A program made the translations under genes and the position numbers. From contig JACEEZ010017913.1 in assembly GCA_016584305.1 (NCBI GenBank), positions 1-64,000 of the forward strand: DNA of 64,000 bases, given 5' to 3'. Numbering within the stretch: the first letter of the stretch is position 1; each line of letters starts with the position of its first letter. Source of the DNA: Chionoecetes opilio. Its lineage: Eukaryota > Arthropoda > Malacostraca > Decapoda > Majidae. This document shows positions 1 to 11,111 of the stretch, in pieces. The notes under the pieces were generated by a model that saw nothing but the letters and a program-made list of their open reading frames with translations, was not told where the DNA came from and made no database searches.

Positions 1-454
1 AAATTTAAAAAATTGGGTGAAAAAAAAAAAAATTTTCCCACATTTTGAATTTCTCATTAAAATTTTTTAAATCTTTTTTTTTAAAATTTGAAATTTAAAT
101 TTCAAAATTTCAATTTTTTTTTTACCCTTAAAAAATATTTTAAAAATTAAAAAAGTTTTTTTAAAAATTTTAAAAAATTTACTAAATTTAAAAAAAACAT
201 TCCCCCATATTTTAGCCAAAACATTGAAAAAAATTTTTGGGGGTTAAAATCCCAAATAATGAAAAAATTTTACTTTTTAACAAAACCCCTTAAAATTTGG
301 AAAAAACTTTTGAAAAAATTGAATTTTTAACCTTTTAATAAAATAAAAAATTTTTACTTTTTTTAAAATTAATTGTTGTAAAAAAACAAAAAAGGTAAAA
401 TTTGCTAAAAAAAGGGGTTTTATACTTCAATTTGTGGGGAAAAAACACTCTATA
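1..454 (+). repeat. Partial degraded module B at the left edge
   Basis: CCCACATTTTGAATTTCTC near position 37 matches the end of A', and the following T/A-rich sequence has the C-like run CAATTTTTTTTTTACCC. TTTTATACTTCAATTTGTGG near 418 and CACTCTATATAAACCTAG match the B tail. The left part of this module lies outside the window. The number of C monomers (probably two) cannot be read with certainty. Confidence 0.55.
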
Positions 455-1416
455 TAAACCTAGTTTTAAATCATTGAAAACACTACTTTTTTAGGGGTTT
501 TATAGAAATTTAAAAAAAGGGTAAATATTTGGGTTTATATACAAAAACGCTACATTTTCAAGAAACTATAAAAAAACGTTGCAATATCCGTTTTTTCCAA
601 AATAAAAACCTCTTCCTTTCTATTTAATAGCTTAAAAAAAAGAAAAGCTATTTATGGGTTTGAAAAATTAAATTTCTAAAAAAGGGTTTTTTTATACTTA
701 AATTTTTGTAGGAAAACAGCTTATTTTAAACCGATAAAAAAGCAAAATTTAAATTGAAAACACTACTTTTTTAATGGGTTTAAGAAAAAAAATTAATTAA
801 ACTATTTTGATATATACAATAAGCTACAGTTTACAAGAAACTATGAAAAACCCGCCTTGAAATTCCCGTTATATCACATAAAAACCTTTCCTCTTCTATT
901 TAATAGCTTAATGTAATTTTAACTACTTATAGGTCCCAAATTTTTTAAAAAAAGAGGTTTTTTATCCCTTAAAATTTGAAAGGAAAACAGCATTTTATCA
1001 TTTTTAAATAGCTAAAATTGAAAACACTCCCCATTTTATGGTTTTAATAGAAATATAAAAGAAAAAACTACTTTTTATATTACAAAAAACCCCCTACGTT
1101 TAAAAGGGAAACTATGAAAAAAGGGGTTGCAATTACCGTTATATCACAAAAAAAAAACCCCTCTTACCTTTTTTTTTAAATTGGGTTAATGAAAATGAAG
1201 CTACTTATAGGAAAAATTTTTTTTTAAAAAAAAGGGGGGATTTTATCCCTTCAATTTGAAAAAGGGAAAAGAAAAAGCAAATAAAATTCACCTTTTAATA
1301 GCTAAAATCATTGAAAAAAAACCACGGGTTTTGAAAAATTAATAAAAATTTTATATCAAAAAAAAATTCCCTTCATTAATGATTAAAAATACAAAAAAAA
1401 AAAAAAATGAAAAAAC

Positions 1417-1448
<32 letters not shown>

Positions 1449-2221
1449 AAAAAAAAAAAAAAAAAAAAAAATTTCCTTTTTTTATAAATTAAAAAAAAGA
1501 AAAAAAAAAAAAAATTAAAAAAAAAACAGTATAATAAAACAATTGTATCACAATATAGATCTAAAAACTCCTATTAAAGTTTTATAGTATTTTAAAAATG
1601 CAATTTCAAAGGAAAACAACTATAAACCCAAAACCAATTTTGAATTTCTCTTTTCATAAAAAGGGCTAAATAGGGGTCAATTTTTGACTTTTTTTTTAGC
1701 CCTTAAAAAATACATAAAACCTTAAAAAAAAACGTTTTTTTTAAGAAAAAAATTGATAAATAAATTTCATAAAAAATACATTTTTTAAGCTCATAATAAT
1801 GTAAAATATAGTTGGGGGAAAAAAGGGGCTGAATAATTAAAATTTCGACTTTTTTTAGGCTTTAAAAAATATTAAAAACACATGAAAAAACTTTTGTTTT
1901 AAGTTTAAAAATTGATATATAAATTTTCTTTGAAAAATACATATTTTTAGTTTAATAAATTGTAAAATAATTGTGTAAAAGTGCTGCATAATTTTAAAAT
2001 TTCGACATTTTTTTAAACATTTCAAAAATACTTTAAAACCCGTAAAAAAAACTTTTTTTTTAAAAGATTTAAATTGATATCAAAAATTTCATGAAAAATA
2101 CTTTTTTTTTTTAGCTATTAATTTTTTTAAATTTAAATTTGTAGCAAATAAAAAAACCCTTTTTAGCTAAAAAAAAAAAAGAAAATACTTAAATTTGTAA
2201 AAAAAACCCCACTCTTCACTG
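455..2221 (+). repeat. HOR period, degraded: 3 A + B with 3 C
   Basis: A monomers start near 455, 734 and 1004, with spacing of 270-292 bp, longer than the clean 262. Module B starts near 1296. Its A' is swollen by long adenine runs between 1393 and 1471. C monomers begin near 1662, 1824 and 1979 (recognised by GGGCTAAATAGG, GGGCTGAATAATT and GTGCTGCATAAT). The tail ends CACTCTTCACTG at 2221. Confidence 0.7.
1393..1471. repeat. Long adenine runs
   Basis: Almost pure A with a few interruptions, located in the A' part of a degraded B, where clean copies read CACTACAATTAAGAAGAAAC. The longest runs are over 20 bases. Confidence 0.9.
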
Positions 2222-4516
2222 ATAACTAGCTAAAAAAAATTGAAAACACTATTTTTTTTGGGGGTTTATAGAAATTATGATAAGAAAAAACTACTTGTAT
2301 ATATACAAAAACGTTTACTTTTACAAAAAAACTATGAAAAACCTTGAAATTTAAAACCCGGGTTTATATCACAATAAATAACCTTTTAAACCTTCTTTTT
2401 AATAGCTTAATGAAATTTAAGCATTTAAATAGGTGCAAATTATTCAAAAAGAGGATTTTATACTTACTTTTGGGAAAAACAGCTAATATCCCCGGAAAAA
2501 TTGCTAATATCTTAAAACCCACTACATTTATGGGGTTTATAGCAATTATAAGTAAAACTACTTGTATAATACAAAAAGGGTTTACAGTTTTACAAGAAAC
2601 TAAAAATGTTTTGTTATCCCGGTTATATCACTTTAAAAAAACCTCTTTTTTTTCTATTTAAAGTTTAAAGGAAATTTGGGGTTTACTTATAGGTCAATTA
2701 TTCAAAAAAAGAGGATTTTATACTTAAAAGTTGTAGGAAAACAGTATATATCACTGAAAAACTAGCTAAAAAAATTTAAAAAAACCACTTTTTTGGGGTT
2801 TTAAAAGGAAAAATATAATAAGAAAAACATTTGTATAAAACAATAACGCCTACATTTAGAAAAAAAACTATAAAAAACGTTTTGCAATATACCGTTATAC
2901 CCCCCCCCCCCCCCCCCCCCCCCCCCAAATAAATAAACTCTTACTCTTCTATTTATTAGTTAATGTAATGTAAGCTACTTATGGTTAAAATTTATTCAAA
3001 AAAAAGACCCTTTTTAAACTTAAATTTGTAGGAAAACAGTTTTATATCCCCGATAAATAGCAAATTTCATTAAAAACCCAAATACTTTTAAAGGGTTTAT
3101 ACCCAATATGATAAGAAAAACAATTGTTATATACAATAACGCTACATTTTAAAAAGAAAAACTATGAAAAACGCTTGAAATATACCGTTAAAATAACAAT
3201 AAATAACCTTTCCTCTTCTATTTATTAGCAAATTTGTAATTTAAGCTACTTTTTAAGGTCCCCAAATTATTCTAAAAAAGGGTTTTTATATTTTAAAATT
3301 TGTGGGGAAAAACGCTTATATATCACTGTTTAAATACCCAAAAAATCATTGAAAACACTACATTTTAGGGGTTTTTTGGGAAATATAATAATTAAAAACT
3401 CCCTGTATTATCCCAAAAACCCTACAGTTTTTTAAAAAAAACAAATAAAAAACCGCGGCAATTCCCGTTACAACAAAAAAATAACCTCTGACTCTTCTTT
3501 TACTGCTTAATAAATTAAGCTACTTTATTTTGCAAATTTTCCCAAAAAAGGGATTTTTTACTTCTTTTTTGTGGGGAAAACGGGTATATATCCCCGAAAA
3601 TGTTTAATTCTTTAAAAACACAAAATTTTTTATGGGTTTTTAGCACTATGAAAAAGGGAAAACTTTTGTATATTTTACAAAACGCAACATTTTACAAAAA
3701 ACTATAAAAAAGCTGAAATTTTACCTTTAAATTTAAAAAAAATAACCTCTTACTCTTCCTTTTTATTAGTTTAATGTAAGAAATTACTTATAGGTAAAAA
3801 TTATTATAAAAAAAGGTTTGAAAAACTTCAATTTGAAAAAAAAACAGCTATTTTTAAAAACCGTAACTACAAAAAATCTTTTAAAAAAGAAAAACTTTTT
3901 TGGGGGTTTTTAAAGCATTATCATAAGGAAAACCCTTCTATTAATGATAAAAAATAAAATTAAAAGAAAAAATTTATGAAAAAAAAACGTATTATAAAAT
4001 TTGATCACATTTATAGAGTCTCAAATCCTTTAAAGATTAAGTGTTAAAAAATACAATTTCTAACAAAAACAACTATAAATTCACATTTTGAATTTCTTAT
4101 CTTTAAAAAGGGGGCTAAATTAATGCCCAATTTTTGGGGTTATTTTTTACCCTTTTTCCAAAAAATACTTAAAAAACACTTAAAAAAAAAGTTGTTTTTA
4201 AAAATAAAATTGATACAAAAAATTTTCATGAAAAAACATTTTTTAAAAAGCTCAAAATTATTGTAAATCATATTTGTGAAAAAGTGTTTAAATCTGTAAA
4301 TTTTTTGGACATTTTTTACATTTCAAAAATACTTTAAAAAATATTTGAAAAAAAAATTGTTTATAAAAATTAAAAATTGATATTAAATTTCATAAAAAAA
4401 CATATTTTTAGCTTTATTTTTGTAAAATATGGGTTGTAAAAAAAATAAAAAGCTTTTTTTAGCTACAGTTTAAAAAAAATTTTCCCTCAATTTGTAGAAA
4501 AAAACAACTCTCACTG
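2222..4516 (+). repeat. HOR period, degraded: 6 A + B with 2 C
   Basis: A starts near 2222, 2494, 2756, 3053, 3329 and 3596. The fourth unit interval is long because a run of 27 cytosines interrupts the third unit. B starts near 3862; only two C monomers are seen, near 4105 and 4280, before AAAGCTTTTTTTAGCTACAG of the tail. Confidence 0.68.
2900..2926. repeat. Run of 27 cytosines
   Basis: Inside a degraded A monomer, TCAC of the usual TTATATCACAATAAATAA is replaced by 27 C. Nothing similar occurs elsewhere in the window, whose longest other C runs are a few bases. Confidence 0.95.
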
Positions 4517-6182
4517 AAAAATTTAGTAAAACATTAAAAACATACTTTTTTTGGGTTTATGAAATTTTGAAAGAAAAAACTATTTGGGAAAAATAACAAT
4601 AACGCTACATTTTCAAAAAACCTATAAAAAAACGTTTCCCAAATACCGGGTTATTCACAATAAAAAACCCTTTTTTTGGGCTCTTCTTTTAATAGCTTAA
4701 TGAAATGTAAGCACTTATAGGTGAAAAATTTTTTCAAAAAAAGAGGTTTTTTTATATTTCCCAATTTGAGGAAAAAAGCTATATACACTGTAACTAGTTT
4801 AAAATCATTAAAAAACCCAAACATTTTAGGGGTTTTAATGGCAATAAATAAGTAAAACTATCTGTTATATAAAATAACGCAAAAGGGTTTTGGGAAAAAA
4901 TAAAAAAAAAACGTTTGGCAATATACCGTTATATCACATAAAAAAAACCTCGGCCCTTTTCATTTTAATATTTAAGGAAATGTAAGCTATTATAGGTGAA
5001 AATTAAATTAAAAAAAAAGGGGGATTTTATATTTCCCAATTTGTGGGGAAAAACCCGCTAATATCACTGAAAAAACTAGCTAAAAATTCATTAAAAAAAA
5101 CTACATTTTATGGTTTAATAGCAATTTAAAATAAGTATCATATTTTGTATATTACAATAACGCTACAATTTTTCAAGAAACTATAAAAAAAGGGTTCCCA
5201 ATATCCCGTTATATCACAAAAAAATAACCTCTTACTCTTCTTTTTATTAGCTTAATTAATGAAAAGCTACTTATAAGTGAAAAATTTTTCCCTTAAAAAA
5301 AAGGTTTGGGTTTACTTCAATTTGTGGGAAAAAACAGCAAATATATACCGATAACTAGCTAAAATCTTTGAAAAGAACATTTTTAGGGGTTTTAAAAAGC
5401 TTTTTCAAAAGGGTTTAAATTTTCCCTCCTATTAAAGAAAAAACCACTAAAAATTTTAAAAAAACTATGAAAAAAACTTTAAAATATACAATTGTACAAA
5501 ATAAAGTGAAAACTCCTATTAAGCTTACAGTATTTTTAAAATAGCAATTTCTAAGGGAAAAACAACTAAAATTCCCAAACATTTTTGAATTTCTCTATCA
5601 AAAAAAGAGCCGAAAAATTTGTAAATTTTCGACTTTTTTTTACCCTTTTCCCAAAAATACTTTAAAACACTTGAAAAAACGTTTTTTTTTAAGAAAAAAA
5701 TTGATACATAAATTACTTAAAAATACATATTTTTAAGTCATAATAGGGAAAAATATATTTTGTGTAAAAAGTGCTGAATAATGTCAAATTTCGACTTTTT
5801 TGGGCCCTTCAAAAATACTTTAAAAAAACATTTTTGAAAAAAGTTTTTTTTTAAGATTAAAATTGATATTTAAAATTTCTTTAAAAAATTCATATTTTTA
5901 GTCATAACATTTTTAAAATAGGTTTGAAAAAAGTCCCTTGAATAATTTTTAAATTTTCGACATTTTTTAGCATTTCAAAAATTTACATAAAATTTCTTAA
6001 AAAAAAACATTTGTTTTTAAAAATTAAAATTGATATCAAAAATTTAAATAAAAAATACATATTTTTTCCCTTTTAAATTTTGTAAAATTTTTTTTGGGTA
6101 GAAAATTTATAAAAACCCTTTTTGCTACAGATAAAAAGAAATAAAATTAAATTTTGGTAAAAAAAAAACCCCTTTTTCACGT
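4517..6182 (+). repeat. HOR period, degraded: 3 A + B with 3 C
   Basis: A starts near 4517, 4791 and 5070; B starts at 5351 with ATAACTAGCTAAAATC and AAAAGAACAT. C monomers begin near 5607, 5770 and 5930. GAATAATGTCAAATTTCGAC in the second C is still intact in a heavily altered background. Confidence 0.7.
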
Positions 6183-8230
6183 TTAACTAGCAAAAATCAT
6201 TAAAAAACCTACTTTTTATGGGTTTTTTACCCAATTGATAAGTAAAACTACTTTAATATAAAAACCCCCACATTTTACAAAACTATGAAAAACGCTTCCC
6301 AAAAATACCTTTATCACAATAAAAAACCCCTTTTACTCTTCTTTTTAAATAGCTTAATTAATGTAAGCTATTATAGGTGCAAAATTATTCAAAAAGGGGG
6401 ATTCTGTACTTCAATTTGGGGGGAAAAAACCAGCTATATTCACTAAATAACTAGCTAAAATCTTTGAAAACACTCATTTTATGGGTTTTATAGAAATTTA
6501 TAAAAAGGGAAAACTCCTGTAAATATCCAATAACGTTTACAGTTTAGAAGAAACTATGAAAAACGTTTGGGCAAATCCCTTTTATATCCCAAATAAAATA
6601 ATCTCTTACTTTTTTATTTATTACTTAATTTTTTTTAAAGCTCTTATATTGCAAATTATTCTAAAAAGAGGATTTTACACTTCAATTTTTTAGGAAAACA
6701 GCTGAAATATCACCGATAAAATAGCTAAAAAATCATTGAAAACACTACTTTTTAGGGGTTTTTAAAGCAATATATAAGTAAAACTACTTGAAATATATAA
6801 AAAAAACGCTACAATTTACAAGAAACTTAAAAAACGTTTGGCAATATACCTTAAAATCAAAATAAAAAACCCTCGGGACTTTTTATTTAAAAGTTTTAAT
6901 GTAAACTAAGCTTTTTTTAGGTAAAAATTTAAATTCAAAAAAAGAGGTTTTTAAAACTTCAATTTGTAGGAAAAAAAGCTATAATCACTTTTAACTACTA
7001 AAATATTGAAATTTTTTACTTTTTAGGGGTTTTTATACCCAATTTATAATAAGTAAAAAACATTTGGTAAATTTACAATAACGCTACGGGTTTAGAAGAA
7101 ACTATAAAAAAACGCCTGAAAATATACCTTTTTATACACAAAAAAAAACCCTTACACTTTTTAAAAGCTTAATGTAAGGGAAGCTACAAAATAGGTGAAA
7201 ATTGTTCAAAAAAGAGGATTTTAACACAATTTGTGGGAAAAAATGCTATATATCACCGATAAATAGTAGTTTTCTTTGAAAACACTACTTTTATGGGTTT
7301 ATACAATATGATAAGTAAAACACTTGTTAAATACAAAAACGTTTACATTTTACAAGAAACTATAAAACCCCCGTTTCCCAATATCCCGGGGTTTTTTCAC
7401 AAAAAAATACCCTTTTTTCTCTTCTATTTATTAGTTAATGAAAAGTAAAAACTTATAGGTCCAAATTATTCTAAAAAAGGGGTTTTGTTATTTCCCCTTT
7501 GTAGCAATCCCGGTATAATCCCCCAATAAATAGCTAAAACCATTGAAAAAACACTTTTTGTGGGAAATAAACCCATTTCATAAGGAAAAATTGCTTCTTT
7601 TAAATGATAAAACACTAAATTAAGAAAAAACTACAAAAAAACAAGTATAATAAAAATTTGGGTTATCACAATATAAGTCTAAAATCCTTTTATAAGCTTA
7701 AGTAGTTTAAATAGAAATTTTCTAACAAAAAAAAAAATTTAATAATTCCTTTTTTTTAAATTTCCCTTATCAATACAAACTCTATTTCTTCAAAAAAAGG
7801 GCTGAAAAATTTGTAAAATTTTTCGACTTTTTTTTACCCCTTTTAAAAAATACTTTAAAAAACACTTAAAAAAAACTTTTGGTTTTTAAAGGGAAAAAAA
7901 ATTGATAAAAATTTTTTGCTAAAAAATTCAAAATTTTTTACTCATAACATTTTTTTTAAATTTTTTTTTTTTTTTTGTTTTTTTTTTTTTTTAAAGGGGG
8001 CTGAAAAAATGTAAAATTTCGACATTATTTTAGCTTTCAAAAATACTTAAAATTCTTAAAAAAAACTTTTGTTTTAAGTTTTAAAATTGATATCTAAAAT
8101 TTAAATAAAAAAATACATATTTTTAACTATTAATTTTTAAAATATGTTTTTAGCAAATATAAAAAGCTATTTAGCTACAGTTTAAAAAGAAATATACTTC
8201 TTTTTGGAAAAAAAAAAACCCTCTTCACTG
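6183..8230 (+). repeat. HOR period, degraded: 5 A + B with 2 C
   Basis: A starts near 6183, 6445, 6716, 6991 and 7259; B starts near 7525. A CTCTATTTCTTC segment near 7780 links this B to the modules at 12945, 23389 and 62331, which share an extra CTCTAT-rich segment. Two C monomers start near 7797 and 7990, separated by a long thymine run. Sequence becomes clean right after the tail at 8231. Confidence 0.7.
7961..7992. repeat. Thymine run between two C monomers
   Basis: About 32 bases of T with a single G, where clean copies read TGTAAAATATAGTTGTG. It interrupts the junction of two C monomers. Confidence 0.9.
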
Positions 8231-8660
8231 ATAACTAGCTAAAATCATTGAAAACACTACATTTTATGGGTTTATAGCAATATGATAAGTAAAACTACTT
8301 GTATATATACAATAACGCTACAGTTTGCAAGAAACTATGAAAAACGCTTGCAATATACCGTTATATCACAATAAATAACCTCTTACTCTTCTATTTAATA
8401 GCTTAATGTAATGTAACCTACTTATAGGTGCATATTATTCTAAAAAGAGGATGTTGTACTTCAATTTGTAGGAAAACAGCTATATATCATTGATAACTAG
8501 CTAAAATCATTGAAAACACTACATTTTATGGGTTTATAGCAATATAATAAGTAAAACTACTTGTTTATATACAATAACGCTACAGTTTCGAAGAAACTAT
8601 GAAAAACGCTTGCAATATACCGTTATATCACAATATATAACCTCTTACTCTTCTATTTAA

Positions 8661-8682
8661 TAGCTTAATGTAATGTAAGCTA
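8661..8682 (+). other. Small inverted repeat in monomer A
   Basis: TAGCTTA and TAAGCTA are separated by ATGTAATG, giving 7-bp arms with an 8-nt loop. It is present in nearly all clean A monomers; some copies (for example near 8400) break one arm. In A' the same place holds the perfect 8-mer TAAGCTTA. It is short enough that it may have no function. Confidence 0.6.
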
Positions 8683-9016
8683 CTTATAGGTGCAAATTAT
8701 TCTAAAAAGAGGATTTTATACTTTTATTTGTAGGAAAACAGCTATATATCACCGATACATAGCTAATATCATTGAAAACACTACATTTTATGGGTTTATA
8801 GCAATATGATAAGTAAAACTACTTGAATATATACAATAACGCTACAGTTTACAAGAAACTATGAAAAACGCTTGCAATATACCGTTATACCACAATAAAT
8901 AACCTCTTACTCTTCTATTTATTAGCTTAATGTAATGTAAGCTACTTATAGGTGCAAATTATTCTAAAAAAAGGATTGTATACTTCAATTTGTAGGAAAA
9001 CAGCTCTATATCACCG

Positions 9017-9278
9017 ATAAATAGCTAATATCATTGAAAACACTACATTTTATGGGTTTATAGCAATATGATAAGTATAACTACTTGTATATATACAATA
9101 GCGCTACAGTTTACAAGAAACTATGAAAAACGCTTGCAATATACCGTTATATCACAATAAATAACCTCTTCCTCTTCTATTTAATAGCTTAATGTAAAGT
9201 AAGCTACTTATAGGTGCAAATTATTCTAAAAAGAGGATTTTATACTTCAATTTGTAGGAAAACAGCTATATATCACTG
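9017..9278 (+). repeat. Reference monomer A (262 bp)
   Basis: A clean example of the main monomer. I set the start at ATAAATAGCT (ATAACTAGCT in many copies). Landmarks in order are CATTGAAAACACTACATTTT, ATGGGTTTATAGCAATAT, the dyad TTGTATATATACAA, AGAAACTATGAAAAACGC, ACCGTTATATCACAATAA, CTCTTACTCTTC (CTCTTCCTCTTC in this copy), a small inverted repeat around TAGCTTA, TACTTATAGGTGCAAATTAT, and CAATTTGTAGGAAAACAGCT. Units starting at 8231, 8493, 8755, 9017, 9279, 9541, 9803 and 10065 are all exactly 262 bp. ATG triplets are frequent but no reading frame stays open through a monomer. Confidence 0.93.
9085..9098. other. Perfect 14-bp palindrome in monomer A
   Basis: TTGTATATATACAA equals its own reverse complement. 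It lies about 70 bp into A and is kept in most clean copies; occasional variants replace one base (ACTTGAATATATACAA near 8821, CTTGTTTATATACAA near 8561). An alternating TA core of this kind can arise by chance in AT-rich DNA, but its conservation across many monomers reflects homogenisation of the array at least. Confidence 0.65.
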
Positions 9279-10326
9279 ATAACTAGCTAAAATCATTGAA
9301 AACACTACATTTTATGGGTTTATAGAAATATAATAAGTAAAACTACTTGTATATATACAATAACGCTACAGTTTACAAGAAACTATGAAAAACGCGTGCA
9401 ATATACCGTTATATCACAATAAATAACCTCTTACTCTTCTATTTATTAGCTTAATGTAATGTAAGCTACTTATAGGTGCAAATTATTCTAAAAAGAGGAT
9501 TTTATACTTCAATTTGTAGGAAAACAGCTCTATATCACCGATAAATAGCTAATATCATTGAAAACACTACATTTTATGGGTTTATAGCAATATGATATGT
9601 ATAACTACTTGTATATATACAATAGCGCTACAGTTTACAAGGATCTATGAAAAACGCTTGCAATATACCGTTATATCACAATAAATAACCTCTTCCTCTT
9701 CTATTTAATAGCTTAATGTAAAGTAAGCTACTTATAGGTGCAAATTATTCTAAAAAGGGGATTTTATACTTCAATTTGTAGGAAAACAGCTATATATCAC
9801 TGATAACTAGCTAAAATCATTGAAAACACTACATTTTATGGGTTTATAGAAATATAATAAGTAAAACTACTTGTATATATACAATAACGCTACAGTTTAC
9901 AAGAAACTATGAAAAACGCGTGCAATATACCGTTATATCACAATAAAAAACCTCTTACTCTTCTATTTAATAGCTTAATGTAATGTAAGCTACTTATAGG
10001 TGCAAATTATTGTAAAAAGAGGATTTTATACCTCAATTTGTAGGAAAACAGCTATATATCACCGATAAATAGCTAATATAATTGAAAACACTACATTTTA
10101 TGGGTTTATAGCAATATGATAAGTAAAACTACTTGTATATATACAATAACGCTACAGTTTACAAGAAACTATGAAAAACGCTTGCAATATACCGTTATAT
10201 CACAATAAAAACCCTCTTACTCTTCTATTTATTAGTTTAATGTAATGTAAGCTACTTATAGGTCCAAATTATTCTAAAAAAAGGATTGTATACTTCAATT
10301 TGTAGGAAAACAGCTATATATCACCG

Positions 10327-10570
10327 ATAACTAGCTAAAATCATTGAAAAGAACACATTTTGAGGGTATAAAGCATTATCATAAGGTAAATTCCTTCTAT
10401 TAATGATATAACAATACAATTAAGAAGAAATTATGAAAAACACGTATAATATACAATTGTATCACAATATAGAGTCTCAAACTCCTATTATAAGATTATA
10501 GTAGTTTAAAATAGCAATTTCTAAAGAAAACAACTATAAATCCACATTTTGAATTTCTCTATCATAAAAA
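10327..10570 (+). repeat. Reference A' monomer (diverged A, 244 bp)
   Basis: This is the first part of module B. It starts like A (ATAACTAGCTAAAATCATTG) and keeps ACTATGAAAAACAC, TATCACAATA, CTCCTATTATAAG and a version of the A end (AGAAAACAACTATAAATCCAC against AGGAAAACAGCTATATATCACC), but differs elsewhere, with AAGAACACATTTTG, CATTATCATAAGG and the dyad ATACAATTGTAT as its own marks. Its length is 244 bp in clean copies starting at 14007, 21559, 24571 and 55759. It is best read as an old A that has followed its own path and is now fixed as the left edge of B. Confidence 0.85.
10451..10462. other. Perfect 12-bp palindrome in A'
   Basis: ATACAATTGTAT equals its reverse complement and occurs once per B module, in the A' part. 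The matching place in A reads ATACCGTTATAT and is not palindromic, so this dyad is specific to the B module. Readable copies exist in nearly all B modules outside 30466-36430. Confidence 0.65.
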
Positions 10571-10609
10571 GGGCTGAATAATGTCAATTTTTGACATTTT
10601 TTAGCCCTT
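10569..10609 (+). other. C1 inverted repeat (19-bp arms, 3-nt loop)
   Basis: Left arm AAGGGCTGAATAATGTCAA and right arm TTGACATTTTTTAGCCCTT pair over 19 positions with one G-T wobble and one T-T mismatch around a TTT loop. The same element in other modules usually has loop AATTTTC, shortening the stem by two or more inner pairs, and GAGCT for GGGCT in about half of clean copies, which costs one outer pair. It could form a hairpin in single-stranded DNA or RNA, or be a dyad for a dimeric protein; the sequence cannot decide. Confidence 0.85.
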
Positions 10610-10726
10610 CAAAAATACATTAAAACACTTGAAAAAACGTTGTTTTTAAGAATAAAATTGATACATAAATTTCATGAAAAATACATATTTTAAGCTCATA
10701 ATATTGTAAAATATAGTTGTGTAAAA
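10571..10726 (+). repeat. Reference monomer C1 (156 bp)
   Basis: First of three C monomers. It opens with GGGCTGAATAATGTC and the matching right arm GACATTTTTTAGCCC, followed by TTCAAAAATACATTAAAACA, CTTGAAAAAACGTTG, TTTTTAAGAATAAAATTG, TCATGAAAAATACATATTTT and TATTGTAAAATATAGTTGTG. C1 is told apart from C2 and C3 by the GGGCT or GAGCT start, by AAGAATAAAATTG, and by TTTTAAGCTCATAATATTG near its end. Length 156 bp is repeated exactly in B modules at 12945, 14007, 21559, 46528, 55759 and 57065. Confidence 0.9.
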
Positions 10727-10882
10727 GTGCTGAATAATATCAAATTTCGACATTTTTTAGGCTTTCAAAAATACATTAAAACACATGAAAAAACGTTGTT
10801 TATAAGATTAAAATTGATATATAAATTTCATGAAAAATACATATTTTTAGCTCATAACATTGTAAAATATAGTTGTGTAAAA
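10727..10882 (+). repeat. Reference monomer C2 (156 bp)
   Basis: Second C monomer. It starts GTGCTGAATAATRTCAAATTT and has TTTTTTAGGCTTTC on the right of its dyad; the end is TTTTTAGCTCATAACATTG. Compared with C1 it has lost the outer pairs of the inverted repeat. It shares the CGTTG and AAGATTAAAATTG blocks with the family. Confidence 0.88.
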
Positions 10883-11038
10883 GTGCTGCATAATGTAAAA
10901 TTTCGACATTATTTAACATTTCAAAAATACATTAAAACTCTTGAAAAAAACATTGTTTTTAAGATTTAAATTGATATCTAAATTTCATGAAAAATACATA
11001 TTTTTAGCTATTAATTTTGTAAAATATAGTTGTAGCAA
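10883..11038 (+). repeat. Reference monomer C3 (156 bp)
   Basis: Third C monomer. It starts GTGCTGCATAATGTAAAATTT in this copy (GTGCTGAATAATGTAAAATT in most), with right arm ACATTATTTARCATTTC, and carries ACATTG in place of ACGTTG and GATATCTAAATTTCATG. It ends TAGCTATTAATTTTGTAAAA, not TAGCTCATAACATTG, and leads directly into the A-like tail. Confidence 0.88.
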
Positions 11039-11111
11039 ATATAAAAAGCTATTTAGCTACAGATATAAAGAAATATACTTCAATTTGTAGAAAAAAAACC
11101 ACTCTTCACTG
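11039..11111 (+). repeat. A-like tail closing module B
   Basis: About 71-73 bp reading GCTATTTAGCTACAGATATA then AAGAAATATACTTCAATTTG and CACTCTTCACTG. It aligns with the last part of A (GCTACTTATAGGTGCAAATT, TTTTATACTTCAATTTGTAG, TATATATCACTG). Since A' is already a complete diverged A, this tail looks like a second, 5'-truncated A remnant, so the C block sits between a whole and a partial A. That would follow if C arose or was inserted inside an A dimer; this history is inference. Confidence 0.75.

Larger units (their letters stand above)
8231..11111 (+). repeat. HOR period, clean: 8 A + B with 3 C
   Basis: The eight A units are all exactly 262 bp, starting at 8231, 8493, 8755, 9017, 9279, 9541, 9803 and 10065. 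ATAACTAGC-type and ATAAATAGC-type units are mixed, and pairs 9017/9541 and 9279/9803 are nearly the same, suggesting a recent two-monomer duplication. B is 10327-11111 with C monomers at 10571, 10727 and 10883. Confidence 0.93.

Noticed and set aside
1393..1471. Poly(A) as a retroposon tail
   Set aside because: No upstream insert or target-site duplication; flanking sequence is the two halves of one A' monomer.
2344..2661. 105-codon open frame in a degraded A pair
   Set aside because: It covers parts of two degraded A monomers; clean A monomers have stops in the matching frame.
8231..10326. TATATATA stretches as promoters, or ARS-like matches near ATTTTATGGGTTTA as replication origins
   Set aside because: Such matches are expected by chance in sequence this AT-rich and repeat with every monomer; there is nothing downstream to be expressed.
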